Assembly (NCBI GenBank): GCA_012960225.1
Contig: DUBS01000041.1
Location: 1 to 64,000, forward strand
Source: Gemmatimonadota bacterium
Lineage (GTDB): Bacteria; Gemmatimonadota; Gemmatimonadetes; Longimicrobiales; Gaopeijiaceae
DNA length: 64,000 bases
Reading direction: 5' to 3'
Part shown: piece after piece, positions 45,868 to 55,130 of the stretch
Layout of the letters: the number at the start of each line of letters is the position of its first letter
Numbering within the stretch: the stretch's first letter is position 1
Notes under the pieces: model-generated
What the model was told of the DNA's origin: nothing
What the model saw: the letters and a program-made list of their open reading frames with translations, nothing else
Databases searched by the model: none
Made by a program: the position numbers and the translations under genes

Positions 45868-47631
45868 ATGAACAAGACAAGGTTTTTTGTAATGAGCCAA
45901 CTTGCAGCGCTCATCCTCAGCGCTCTAGTAGTCGCTTCTTGCTACACAGATGTCTCAACGGTCAATGGCAGGGCCCTATTCCCTGTCGGATGGATGTTTA
46001 GCGAGAGGGAAGAACCAGTTACTGCATCGAATGGCATGGTTGTATCAACTGACGAACTGGCAAGCCGCATTGGCGTTGACATAATGCGGTCAGGTGGTAA
46101 CGCAGTGGATGCTGCCGTTGCGGTCCACTTCGCTCTTGCGGTAGTGAACCCCGAAGCCGGAAATATCGGTGGTGGTGGTTTCATGGTTACTCGCATGGCT
46201 GATGGTACAGCCGCAGCTCTGGATTTCCGGGAAAAGGCTCCTTTAGCAGCAACTCGTGACATGTATCTAGATGAGGAAGGAGATCTCACAGACAAATCCG
46301 TCATTGGGCACTTAGCAGCGGGAGTGCCCGGGAGTGTGGCCGGTATGTGGGCGGCCCACCAACGCTTTGGATCAATCCAGTGGGAAGAGCTTGTATCCCC
46401 TGCTGTCGAACTCGCCAACGGCTTTGAGGTGAAGGAGCGCTTCCTGGGCTCGCTTAGTTCAACCATGGTGGAATCATTATCGAATTTCCCTGCATCTGCA
46501 GCACAATTCTTACCTAGAGACGGCCAGCCACCACTGGTAGGTGACACACTTCGCCAACCATATTTGGCAAAGACTCTTGGGAGAATCAGGGACTGGGGAC
46601 CAGGTGGGTTTTATGAGGGGGAAACCGCTGACTTGATTGTGGCAGAAATGGAGCGCGGCGGAGGTATCATTACGCTTCAGGACCTAGCAGAGTATACGGC
46701 TGAATGGCGTGATCCAATCTCATTCACATACCGGGGGCATACCGTCATCTCTATGCCGCCCTCATCGTCAGGTGGAGCGACGATGGCAGAAATGGCAAAT
46801 ATCCTAGAGGGCTACGATGTAGGTTCGATGGATTGGCACGGGCCGAGAATGATCCATCTGTATGCTGAAGCGTGGAAGCGTTCCTATGCGGATCGTAATC
46901 ACTACCTAGCGGACCCAGACTTCGTGGATATGCCAATAGACCGTATAACCTCTGAAGCCTACGCTCGTGTCCGTGCGTCGACGATATCAGAAACCGCAGC
47001 AACGCCTTCGATAGAAATCGGTCCAGGGATGGAAGGGCCCGCTGAAGGAGAAAACACGACGCACTACTCAATTGTGGATGCTGCCGGTAACGCAGTGGCA
47101 GTCACTACAACGATCAACTCTTGGTACGGTAGCAAGGTGACAGTGACTGGAGCCGGCTTCGTACTAAATAACGAGATGGATGACTTTGCTGCGAAGCCGG
47201 GAACCGCAAACCAGTTTGGTTTAGTTCAAGGAGAAAACAATGCTGTAGCCCCCGGTAAACGAATGCTATCAGCCATGACCCCTACCGTGGTGGCCAACCC
47301 AGACGGCACCCTACGCATGGTCACAGGCACACCCGGTGGTGGAACGATTATCACAACAGTCTTCCAGACGATCTCGAATGTGCTTGACTACGGTATGAAT
47401 GTGGTTGACGCCGTGAATGCTCCACGGATACATCATCAACATCTACCAGACCAAATCTATTTCGAGCCGGCAGGCCTAGACCCTGAAACCGTAACTCAAC
47501 TTCAGGCGATGGGTCATACCCTTTTCGAGCGCACTGGCATGTCTGGAGACGCTCAAGTGATTATCGTAGATGGCGACCTGCTCAAAGCGTGGTCGGATCC
47601 ACGCCGGGGCGGTCAAGCGATTGGGTACTAG
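45868..47631 (+). CDS. ggt: Gamma-glutamyltransferase, probable lipoprotein
   Basis: 587 residues. The signal LILSALVVASC ends in a lipobox Cys. The N-terminal chain has GVDIMRSGGNAVDAAVAVHF and NPEAGNIGGGGFMVTR. The self-processing site and nucleophile Thr lie in ENTTHYSIVDAAGNAVAVTT (about residue 395), and the late GGGTIITTVFQ loop is present. It cleaves glutathione and other gamma-glutamyl compounds in the periplasm. ATG 45868 has AGGA close upstream; ATG 45892 is possible. It diverges from murQ across 104 bases. Confidence 0.95.
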   Translation: MNKTRFFVMSQLAALILSALVVASCYTDVSTVNGRALFPVGWMFSEREEPVTASNGMVVSTDELASRIGVDIMRSGGNAVDAAVAVHFALAVVNPEAGNIGGGGFMVTRMADGTAAALDFREKAPLAATRDMYLDEEGDLTDKSVIGHLAAGVPGSVAGMWAAHQRFGSIQWEELVSPAVELANGFEVKERFLGSLSSTMVESLSNFPASAAQFLPRDGQPPLVGDTLRQPYLAKTLGRIRDWGPGGFYEGETADLIVAEMERGGGIITLQDLAEYTAEWRDPISFTYRGHTVISMPPSSSGGATMAEMANILEGYDVGSMDWHGPRMIHLYAEAWKRSYADRNHYLADPDFVDMPIDRITSEAYARVRASTISETAATPSIEIGPGMEGPAEGENTTHYSIVDAAGNAVAVTTTINSWYGSKVTVTGAGFVLNNEMDDFAAKPGTANQFGLVQGENNAVAPGKRMLSAMTPTVVANPDGTLRMVTGTPGGGTIITTVFQTISNVLDYGMNVVDAVNAPRIHHQHLPDQIYFEPAGLDPETVTQLQAMGHTLFERTGMSGDAQVIIVDGDLLKAWSDPRRGGQAIGY

Positions 47632-47876
47632 CCTTGGAACTGCAGATACTCTCGGATGGGACCTATACAGGACTACTTCGCCGCCAACTGCTCGAAGAAG
47701 ATCTTGAAGCTGCAGTCGTTGCGATGGCTAGCGCCTGAGACCACCTAGGCCTATAGGCAGAAATGTCAGGGTTTATAGGTTGGTTGACTTTGGCATCATT
47801 CTGATTTGAGATCCCTCTACATACCTGAATTCCACACGCATTTTCTCTAGCTCCACAGAAGCTAGGTCATCAACCT

Positions 47877-48608
47877 CTATATCCGGTTCAGGATGAATTC
47901 TGGAGTGAACCGGTTCAGGTATGCAGCCAAGACTGTGAACCGCCCAGTTATAAGCAGTACACCAAGAATTATGAGAAGGAATCCAGAACTCTTCTCGACT
48001 AGAGGTATCAAGTGTCGAAATCGCTTGAACGCTTGAAGGAACCTGTCAAGCGCAAGTGCCGATATCAAAAATGGAACTGCGAGGCCTGCCGAGTAGACCG
48101 TTAACAATCCAACTCCTGCCCACAGGGTATCCTGAGTTCCAGCGTAGGTTAAGATTGCACCCAAAATTGGACCGATGCATGGGGTCCACCCAGCCCCAAA
48201 TGCCATGCCAACCCCAAGGGTCCCAAGATACCCGGCCGGCTTGTCACTCAGGTGGATTCTGCGTTCACGCATGAGCGGTGTCAGCCGAAACACACCTGTG
48301 AGGTGGAGCCCCAAGAGCACAATGATCAATCCACCAATACGTGCAATCCAAAGCTCATAGGCGATTAGGAACTGCCCTAAGAAAGACGCGGATGCCCCTA
48401 GTAGAATAAAGATTAGGCTGAAGCCACTGACAAAGAGTGTTGAATGGAGCAGTGTTGCTCTGCGATTCACTCCTTCTTGGAGATCCTCCAGGCTCATCCC
48501 AGTGACAAACGTTAGGTAGCTTGGTACAAGAGGCAGCACACACGGCGAGAGAAAGGACAAAACTCCCGCTGTGAAAGCGATAACGATCCCGAGATCAACT
48601 TCGTTCAC
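47877..48608 (-). CDS. ccdA: Cytochrome c biogenesis protein CcdA
   Basis: 243 residues with six membrane segments. FLSPCVLPLVPSYLTFVTG near residue 19 and GMAFGAGWTPCIGPILGAIL near 134 carry the two redox Cys of the CcdA/DsbD core, each next to Pro. It carries electrons from cytoplasmic thioredoxin across the inner membrane for haem attachment or disulfide repair. The 245 bases between ggt and this gene hold only short palindromes and a 34-codon open frame that I did not call. Confidence 0.95.
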   Translation of the reverse strand: MNEVDLGIVIAFTAGVLSFLSPCVLPLVPSYLTFVTGMSLEDLQEGVNRRATLLHSTLFVSGFSLIFILLGASASFLGQFLIAYELWIARIGGLIIVLLGLHLTGVFRLTPLMRERRIHLSDKPAGYLGTLGVGMAFGAGWTPCIGPILGAILTYAGTQDTLWAGVGLLTVYSAGLAVPFLISALALDRFLQAFKRFRHLIPLVEKSSGFLLIILGVLLITGRFTVLAAYLNRFTPEFILNRI

Positions 48609-48623
48609 GAATTGCTCTCCCTC

Positions 48624-50141
48624 CTAATCTAGTTCCGCAGTTGTTGGCGTTTCCTGCCCTTCACTCCGCGCACGTCGTGACTGAAGGTATGCCCGAATCC
48701 CTGTTGTGAGTCCAAACCACCCCGCTACGACCGCTACCATAGCACCCACGAAGGTCGGAAAGAATGCGGCAATGATTGCTGTTGAAAGAATGATAGCGGA
48801 TACTGTACCGAGCACCGTCCTGCCCTCGCGTCCGATAGGTCGGTCCCCAGCCAATGAGTCCCCAAGTGCCCCTCTGGCTCGTACAAGAGGCGCCATCGTG
48901 ATACGGCTCTGAGCGGCTCCCAAAGCCCGAATCTGCATCATCCTTTCGGGTAATGTACCCTGAGGATCAAGTGACTCTGTAGTACCTGAGCTTTCAGACA
49001 TTTCGATCCCATGCTCAAGTTTTCGGCCAGGCAGAACGATCTCAATAGAGGAACTCAGATCGGTGAGAAAGAGTTCCTCAAGCTGACTGGCAAGCTTCAT
49101 ATTGAGTACACCAACGTCTAGTTCCCAATTCCCTATTAAGCTTGCAGAGTTCAGGTTGCTCGACCCAACGCGTGACCAAATACCGTCCACGACTGCAGTC
49201 TTAGCATGGATCATGGGGCCCTGCCATTCGAAAATCCGGACTCCGGACTTTAAAAGAGATCGATATCCACCCCGTGAAAGGCTTCCAACCAATGGCCAAT
49301 TATTATGTGCCGGCACAAGTATTCGTACGTCGACTCCTTGCTGGGCCGCCGCGCCTAGCGCTTCGGATACTGACCGGGGAGCTACAAAATAGGCATCCGT
49401 GATCCATACACGCTCCTTCGCTCTCGCTGCAACCCAGTGGATTGTGCGATAGACTCGAGTCCTTCCAGGTTCTCCTTCGATAAGCCAGACTGGTATGTCT
49501 CCAACGTCCGATAGAACAGGAAGTTGCTGGGACAAATCGAGTGGCTCACCCATCCCGCTCCAAGTAGCTTCAAAAGCATGTGCAGCCGCCCTTGCTCCGG
49601 GCCCAGAGATCTTGACGGCGGTATCCCGCCAAGCCGGGTGGGCTGGCCTCCCCGCCCATTCCACACCCAAGCAGAACCCTCCCACATATGCAACCTTACC
49701 GTCTAACACAATAAGCTTCCGGTGGTCACGTCTCAAAATCCCGAACGGATCTCCAATCCCAAGTGAAGGTGGATTGAAAGCTCGGACATGCACACCCGCT
49801 TGTCTGAGAGGTTTCCAATACGACCGAGGTGTCGCCCAGCAACCCACCCAGTCATAGATAACATAAACCGGAACACCACTACGGGCCTTTTCGATGAGCA
49901 CATCCCGAAACGCTCGGCCAACTCGGTCATCGCGGATCAGATAATTCTCCAAGTAAACCATGCACTGTGCACCGCTGATCCCCTCAAGCCACGAACTAAA
50001 GGTGCTTGAACCCTCATACTGGAGTTCCAGTCGGTTACCACCGAGAGTCTTTGACCCAGTCGCGCGTTCTACTTCAGATGCAGGAAATCTGCCTTCTTGC
50101 TCTCTTGAGTTCTCTGTTCTGATGGCTGACGGATCAATCAT
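48624..50141 (-). CDS. Phospholipase D / cardiolipin synthase family protein
   Basis: 505 residues with two HKD motifs. The first is at His140 (HRKLIVLDGKVAYVGG), the second at His312 (HAKTAVVDGIWSRVGSSN). Lipid or membrane anchoring is suggested by one or two C-terminal helices (about 445-485, VLGTVSAIILSTAIIAAFFP and a second). Bacterial cardiolipin synthases usually carry their membrane helices at the N-terminus; here they are at the C-terminus. It probably joins two phosphatidylglycerol molecules, but other phosphatidyl transfers cannot be excluded. Confidence 0.87.
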   Translation of the reverse strand: MIDPSAIRTENSREQEGRFPASEVERATGSKTLGGNRLELQYEGSSTFSSWLEGISGAQCMVYLENYLIRDDRVGRAFRDVLIEKARSGVPVYVIYDWVGCWATPRSYWKPLRQAGVHVRAFNPPSLGIGDPFGILRRDHRKLIVLDGKVAYVGGFCLGVEWAGRPAHPAWRDTAVKISGPGARAAAHAFEATWSGMGEPLDLSQQLPVLSDVGDIPVWLIEGEPGRTRVYRTIHWVAARAKERVWITDAYFVAPRSVSEALGAAAQQGVDVRILVPAHNNWPLVGSLSRGGYRSLLKSGVRIFEWQGPMIHAKTAVVDGIWSRVGSSNLNSASLIGNWELDVGVLNMKLASQLEELFLTDLSSSIEIVLPGRKLEHGIEMSESSGTTESLDPQGTLPERMMQIRALGAAQSRITMAPLVRARGALGDSLAGDRPIGREGRTVLGTVSAIILSTAIIAAFFPTFVGAMVAVVAGWFGLTTGIRAYLQSRRARSEGQETPTTAELD

Positions 50142-50214
50142 CTAGGGCACACCTTGGGTCATCGCTGATTGCCCCTGTCATGTCTCGTAGAAAAATACAG
50201 CTGCCCATCGGGTG

Positions 50215-51189
50215 CTAGGGCATCCGATTCCAGAAGCGATAATTAATGAGCTTGTAGACAAGCTTCGCAACTAGAAAGTCTGGTGCGTGAATCCCTGGGG
50301 CAGGTGCTAATTCCACGACGTCGGCTGCAACAACTTCCCGCTCAGCCAGCACCCGCCTCAGAAATCGCAGAGTCTCGTACCATGAAGCTCCACCCGGTTC
50401 AGGAGTGCCAGTCGACGGAACCACTGCCGGGTCGAAGTAATCCACATCGAAAGTAAGATAAATTTTTGGGCCAAGAGCATCAAGCGCACGGTCCATCCAT
50501 GCGTCGCTTTCCCACATCTCATCTGCCCAGATAAGTGTTGAGCCACCCTGAGAGTTGGAGGTATTGACCTCTTCCTTACTAACCCCACGCACTCCTACAG
50601 CAACGACATCAGCGCAATCCAGGACTCGAGCCATCGCTGAGGCATGCGAATCGGGTGTCCCCTCATACTGCAATCGAAGGTCAGCATGAGCATCGAGCTG
50701 CAACACAGTAAGTCTTTCATCATATCGGTCAGCCTGAGCAAGCACTGCGGCGGCTGAAATCGAGTGCTCACCACCAAGCATGACAAGAAATCGGTCACCA
50801 CATACATCTGAAATCCTGGCATACGCATTACGAAGTTCTTCCATCGCAGCCGTTGGACCAGCTCTTGAAAGCTCCAGCCCAGGTAATGTGTGGATACCTA
50901 GTAACTGAGCTGGTTCACAGTCAAATTCTTGATCGTATAACTCCACGTAACGGGATGCCTCAAGAATCGCGCGAGGACCAAGCCGAGTACCACCTCCCCA
51001 AGAAGTAGTAGCCTCATACGGTACAGGAAGAATGACGGCAGCAGCTTTAGCGAAATTCCCAGCTACCTCATCGAGACCGAGGAATGTGTGTGGAAGCTCC
51101 CATGGAAGATCACCTAATCCGGGCAATCCCACCGGATCGGAGCATTCACCACCACGACCGGATGCATCCGGGTCACGTCGGTTAGGCAA
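50215..51189 (-). CDS. speB: Agmatinase / ureohydrolase
   Basis: 324 residues. The binuclear manganese ligands are visible: His in MLGGEHSISAA, Asp-x-His-x-Asp in QLDAHADLR, and Asp-x-Asp in FDVDYFDPAVVP, followed by GTPEPGGASWYE. This ordering suits agmatinase (agmatine to putrescine and urea) better than arginase, although the two are close. rocD elsewhere in the window would handle ornithine if it were an arginase. Confidence 0.88.
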   Translation of the reverse strand: MPNRRDPDASGRGGECSDPVGLPGLGDLPWELPHTFLGLDEVAGNFAKAAAVILPVPYEATTSWGGGTRLGPRAILEASRYVELYDQEFDCEPAQLLGIHTLPGLELSRAGPTAAMEELRNAYARISDVCGDRFLVMLGGEHSISAAAVLAQADRYDERLTVLQLDAHADLRLQYEGTPDSHASAMARVLDCADVVAVGVRGVSKEEVNTSNSQGGSTLIWADEMWESDAWMDRALDALGPKIYLTFDVDYFDPAVVPSTGTPEPGGASWYETLRFLRRVLAEREVVAADVVELAPAPGIHAPDFLVAKLVYKLINYRFWNRMP

Positions 51190-51202
51190 GTGGTTAGTTA
51201 GC

Positions 51203-51703
51203 TCAAGCCGTCTCGATCGGACACATCAAGCCTCCGACCGGCAACTCGGCACCCCCTTCATCACAATCTCTACAGAGCCCGTATATCTCAAGCCTATGCC
51301 GAACCGGGACAAAGCCGTGCTCACGCCGAATACGGCTCTCGACACCATAAACTTCATTACTCTCGAACTCTAGCACGGTCCCGCATTCGAGACAGATGAG
51401 ATGCTCATGGATAGGATGCTCGGAGAACCTGTGCTCATAACGCTTGAATCCCTCGCCAAAATCATGCTCTTCTACGAGTCGACTACGCACTAGAAGATCT
51501 AAGGTGCGATAGATCGTAGCCTTCCCGACTCTGCCCGCACGATTTCTAAGCGCCTGCTCAATATCATGCGCGGATAGATGCTCATCAGATTCGAAAACAA
51601 TTTTCGCGATAGCTTCCCGCTGCTGTGTTACCGGAAGGCCCTCGTCTCGAAGGTAGCGACCGAAGAGTCGAATGAACGGTTGGCGTGTCGAAACCAAACT
51701 CAA
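51203..51703 (-). CDS. fur: Fur-family metalloregulator
   Basis: 166 residues. The winged-helix domain has PVTQQREAIAKIVFESDEHL and VGKATIYRTLDLLVRSRLVE. The dimer/metal domain has the HEHLICLECGTVLEFES and LCRDCDEG CxxC pairs for structural zinc. Fur/PerR/Zur members repress iron, peroxide or zinc genes; which metal it senses cannot be told. The start overlaps the gene at 51700-52140 by 4 bases. Confidence 0.93.
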   Translation of the reverse strand: MSLVSTRQPFIRLFGRYLRDEGLPVTQQREAIAKIVFESDEHLSAHDIEQALRNRAGRVGKATIYRTLDLLVRSRLVEEHDFGEGFKRYEHRFSEHPIHEHLICLECGTVLEFESNEVYGVESRIRREHGFVPVRHRLEIYGLCRDCDEGGAELPVGGLMCPIETA

Positions 51704-52140
51704 AGCGTAGATCCCCTCTCAATCCAAGCGTCAAAACCCTCCATCAACTCCTCAAACTTTTGTCCCGAGCCAGAGATCTCAATCTCCCGTGCTTCTCCAG
51801 GTGTTTCCTTAGTTCGGTTGACGACACCCAGCATCACCGCAGGAAATCGCTCAGGAAGAGCCTCTCCTTCCTGTGTAAACCAAGTTTCGATACTCACACC
51901 GGCTCCCGAATGCTCAGCTGTATACGCTACAGTAACCATAGCCCTTCGCTGCTGCCCCTCAAGGAAGGTACTCACTGCGACTAACCCTTGCTCCCGTCTC
52001 CCTCGTCGTACTGGTGGAAACAGCCACAGTCTGTCAATCAACTCTGAACCAAAGTGGTCACGCACACGAATCAAAACTCTAGGCAGGGCTTCCGGTACAC
52101 CAGGATCGCGAGAGGATTCAATTGCTTGTACACTCGTCAT
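51700..52140 (-). CDS. Hypothetical protein between fur and a DHH phosphoesterase
   Basis: Family not recognised. 146 residues, soluble, no signal. Alternating strands are apparent (LPRVLIRVRDHF, QGLVAVSTFLEGQQRRAMVT, VSIETWFTQEGEALPERF) followed by the C-terminal helix KFEELMEGFDAWIERG. It overlaps fur and the DHH gene by 4 bases each, so the three are very probably one operon translated in series. Confidence 0.75.
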   Translation of the reverse strand: MTSVQAIESSRDPGVPEALPRVLIRVRDHFGSELIDRLWLFPPVRRGRREQGLVAVSTFLEGQQRRAMVTVAYTAEHSGAGVSIETWFTQEGEALPERFPAVMLGVVNRTKETPGEAREIEISGSGQKFEELMEGFDAWIERGSTL

Positions 52141-53177
52141 GTATCCTCCTCTAGAACTCTATTGGAGTCACGGACGATCATCTCACGCGCTGCCATTAGC
52201 ACCTTCTCGATAGCTCGTTCAAGTGGTCCTTCTACCATCGCTCCAGATGCCTTGACGTGTCCGCCACCGCCAAACTGGTGAGCAAGTTGATTGACATTGA
52301 ACCGTCCACTTGAGCGGAAAGATATCTTTATTCCACCAGTCTTCGCCTTGCTAAAGAGAAGGGCAACTTTATTACCTATGATAGACCGCGGGATATCCAC
52401 CATGCCCTCAAGGTCTTCGGCAGTGGCTCCTAGAGCTTCATAAGCATCTCTAGGGACCGTCATCCAAGCGATTCCGTACTCCTCGTCGTTCTCCAAAGTT
52501 TCGAGAGCAGCACCCAGCAGCTGATACTTACGCAGCCGGGCTCTGCCATATATGCGACTATACACATCCTCCGAATCTACACCTCTGCTAATCAGATCAG
52601 CTGCTATCATGTGCGTCCCTGGTGTCGTATTCGAGAAGCGAAACGATCCTGTATCAGTGAGCACCGCAACATAGATCCCAAGGGCTACCTGCTCGGTCCA
52701 AGGGCCATTGGCAGCAAGCACAAGATCATGAATCAGTTCGCCTGTAGCAGCAGCAGCAGGGTCACGTAGAGAAATCCCACCAATAGGTTGTGCACCTGGC
52801 TGATGGTGATCGATCACAACGGTTCGGAGTTTTCGAATCAGGTCTCTTGCGCGACCGATTCGTGGCACTTCACCAGTATCCAAAACCACAGCAAGATCCG
52901 CCTGGTCACACAGGTCTCGCGCACGAGCAGATCCGGCGGGTACAATCCAACGCTCATCCTCTACAGCAAAGTGGAATGTCTCCGGGAACGGGGTTGGATT
53001 GATGATCCAAGCCTCGGTCCCGTTGGCTCTGAGCCATGATGAGAGTGCCGCTTCACACCCTGCTCCGTCGCCATCAGCGTTAATATGGGTGGTGAGGATA
53101 GCTGAACGTGAAGCCAAGAGTGCTTCCTTGACTTTACGAACTTGTGCCGCACGCCCTTCTGGCGTCCGGTAGTTCAC
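52137..53177 (-). CDS. DHH/DHHA1 phosphoesterase (NrnA-like oligoribonuclease)
   Basis: 346 residues. The DHH domain has ILTTHINADGDGAGCEAALS (near 33), VVLDTGEVPRIGR and VIDHHQPGAQPIGG. The DHHA1 domain has the Gly-rich HQFGGGGHVKASGA near residue 308. NrnA-like enzymes degrade short RNA fragments and 3'-phosphoadenosine 5'-phosphate, and some cut c-di-AMP products. It heads the operon running into the hypothetical gene and fur. Confidence 0.92.
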   Translation of the reverse strand: MNYRTPEGRAAQVRKVKEALLASRSAILTTHINADGDGAGCEAALSSWLRANGTEAWIINPTPFPETFHFAVEDERWIVPAGSARARDLCDQADLAVVLDTGEVPRIGRARDLIRKLRTVVIDHHQPGAQPIGGISLRDPAAAATGELIHDLVLAANGPWTEQVALGIYVAVLTDTGSFRFSNTTPGTHMIAADLISRGVDSEDVYSRIYGRARLRKYQLLGAALETLENDEEYGIAWMTVPRDAYEALGATAEDLEGMVDIPRSIIGNKVALLFSKAKTGGIKISFRSSGRFNVNQLAHQFGGGGHVKASGAMVEGPLERAIEKVLMAAREMIVRDSNRVLEEDT

Positions 53178-53194
53178 CGTGGGCTCCTGACCCT

Positions 53195-53231
53195 AGGGTG
53201 GTTAGTCACCGCTTCGGCAACTAATGACCCT
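53195..53231. repeat. Imperfect long hairpin between the coaE-PHP fusion gene and the DHH gene
   Basis: AGGGTGGTTAGT (53195-53206) is complementary at 10 of 12 positions to ACTAATGACCCT (53220-53231), with an inner CCG/CGG around CTT. No clear T-run follows on the minus strand, where both neighbouring genes lie. It may be a processing or weak termination element. Confidence 0.4.
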
Positions 53232-53272
53232 TCTAAGCTAGGGCCTGTAGATAGGATGCCGCTACTCGACTT

Positions 53273-54541
53273 TCAGGTTTGTGCTATGGGCAACTTCTTC
53301 CGCAACTTCGCCCATGTTGATGCAACGTGAACCATGTGTGACGAGGCAGTTCCTGTAATACGTCCCTTGGCCAGAGCTAAACGAAGAGAAGAGGCCTGGT
53401 TTGGATGTGGTTGTACTTCAACCGACACCGAACCCAATTCTCTCAATGTGTGCGCATCCGAGCCACCACCACGAAGACTCCCATGGCGGTCAGCAAGCTC
53501 TTCTGCCAATCGGTTTTGCTTAGGCTGGTGTAATCGCGCATTAAAGATTTCCACGACATCGCAGAGAGGAGCCAACATCTCTGCAAATCGCCCCCCTGCC
53601 CCTTTCTTACCAGCCGCATAAGGATGCGGAAGGTACGGGATACCTCCCTGTTCACGAATTCTCTCGATCGTTTCCATTGCAGGGGTACCCTTCGGGATTA
53701 ATTCCGACAAGTATAGGCCGATCACATCAATGGATTCCTCAGTCTTGATCTCCTCTCCTGGAATGACCAGGTCGGGGTATGCGTCGGCCATGCGTAGAGC
53801 AGCATCCAACTCGTTGTGATCAGTTATCGCGATACGGCCCAACCCTCGTTCAAGTGCGGTATCAAGAACAGCATCCGGATCAGACAAGCAATCGAAACTT
53901 CCAGCAGTGTGAAGATGAAGGTCCATGCACAATGTTCCCATATCTGCACGGGATTGAAGTTCTTTTAGTAATTCACCTGCTGCTGAATTCAGGTCTTCGA
54001 GTGTGTCATTATTTGAGAGAACAAAATCTGCTTTTGACCGTTTGATAGAGGCTTCAATCTGAACCCCGATAAGCCGTCGAGCTTCTTCAATATTCAACTC
54101 ACGAGTCTGGATCAAACGCTGAATCCGCTCACTCTCGCGAGCATCGACAAACACTATCACATCGAAGTCGTCCTCCCTGCCTGTTTCAAAAAGCAGGGGA
54201 ATCTCAGAGACAACCAAGTCCTCGCCTTCAACATGCCTAGCTTCTAACCACTGGTCTCGTCGCTCCCAAATCAGTGGATGAAGGATCCCTTCCAGCTTTC
54301 TACGGGCATCTTCATCTGAGAGGATAACTGCACGGAGACGTGCACGGTCGAGAGTCCCATCGGCAGCAAGAATTTCATCACCGAACGTGTTGCGCACTGC
54401 CTGGATTCCTGGGGTTCCTGGGAGCACCACTAGCCGGGATAATTCGTCGGCACTGATTATGGGAACCCCTGATTTGGCCCATTGTGCGGCGACAGTTGAC
54501 TTCCCAGAGGCAACGTTTCCGGTGAGTGCGACGTTCAGCAA
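53273..54541 (-). CDS. coaE: Dephospho-CoA kinase fused to a PHP-domain phosphoesterase
   Basis: 422 residues. Residues 1-195 form a full CoaE: P-loop GNVASGKST (8-16), SADELSR, LEGILHPLIWERR and VSEIPLLFET. It phosphorylates dephospho-CoA, the last step of CoA synthesis. Residues about 205-422 form a PHP domain: DLHLHTAGSFDCLSDP, AITDHNELDAAL, GEEIKTEESIDVI, LPHPYAA and GGGSDAHTLRELG, all expected metal ligands in order. Such domains hydrolyse phosphoesters or nucleotides. The frame is continuous; an internal Met201 (base 53941) has no ribosome binding site that I can see. Confidence 0.9.
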   Translation of the reverse strand: MLNVALTGNVASGKSTVAAQWAKSGVPIISADELSRLVVLPGTPGIQAVRNTFGDEILAADGTLDRARLRAVILSDEDARRKLEGILHPLIWERRDQWLEARHVEGEDLVVSEIPLLFETGREDDFDVIVFVDARESERIQRLIQTRELNIEEARRLIGVQIEASIKRSKADFVLSNNDTLEDLNSAAGELLKELQSRADMGTLCMDLHLHTAGSFDCLSDPDAVLDTALERGLGRIAITDHNELDAALRMADAYPDLVIPGEEIKTEESIDVIGLYLSELIPKGTPAMETIERIREQGGIPYLPHPYAAGKKGAGGRFAEMLAPLCDVVEIFNARLHQPKQNRLAEELADRHGSLRGGGSDAHTLRELGSVSVEVQPHPNQASSLRLALAKGRITGTASSHMVHVASTWAKLRKKLPIAQT

Positions 54542-54596
54542 GCGTCAACTTCCTCCCAATACCAGGCCAGCTCACAGGCATGCGTCAGGAAGGCCT

Positions 54597-55130
54597 TCAC
54601 GCCATCCACGAAGATACCAGATCGAACAAATAAACGATTGTAAAATACTTTAATGTCAGGCCAGCCACGCTGTACAGAAGGGCCCGACGAGCACTGTACC
54701 GTATCATTCCTGCCACCAACGACAGAACCGAAGACGAGAGAGGAAAGAGGTTGAAAAATAGGATGGCCCAACCTCCCCACTTCTTGATGCTGCCCTTGAA
54801 ACGAGTGTAGCGCATCTCACCGATCAGATTATGAATAACTCGGTCACTAACCGCTCTTCCGATACAGTAATCGATGACTTCACCAGCGATCGCTGTTGAG
54901 ACAGCGATGAGGATCAGTGTCGCTCCAGCGTGTCCCTCTGCTTGATAGATTGGGACTAGTGCCTCTACCGGCATTAAGAGGAAAAAGAGGTACCCAGAGA
55001 AGTGGATTAGCGCGAAGGACGAGAGGCTCGGACTTCGACCCGCGAGGATCTCTTGGCCAAGTATCCAGGAGACGAGTGCAATGGCAATGACCGCTGGCAG
55101 GGCCACCCTCACAATGCGCTTCTTCATCAC
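54597..55130 (-). CDS. Small polytopic membrane protein, VTT/DedA-like
   Basis: 177 residues. Hydrophobic segments lie at about 7-25, 40-60, 70-95, 120-140 and 148-172. The pattern ATLILIAVSTAIAGEVIDYC with GRAVSDRVIHNLIG then KKWGGWAILFFNLFPLSSSV resembles the VTT (DedA) region, where an E-x-x-x-Y-x-x-G helix precedes a re-entrant FxRxxP-like turn. Members are lipid scramblase or transporter-like. The match is partial, so the family call is tentative. It overlaps the gene at 55127 by 4 bases. Confidence 0.65.
   Translation of the reverse strand: MMKKRIVRVALPAVIAIALVSWILGQEILAGRSPSLSSFALIHFSGYLFFLLMPVEALVPIYQAEGHAGATLILIAVSTAIAGEVIDYCIGRAVSDRVIHNLIGEMRYTRFKGSIKKWGGWAILFFNLFPLSSSVLSLVAGMIRYSARRALLYSVAGLTLKYFTIVYLFDLVSSWMA

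Noticed and set aside
47634-47738. 34-codon open frame after ggt
   Set aside because: Starts at TTG with no ribosome binding site and has no recognised family.
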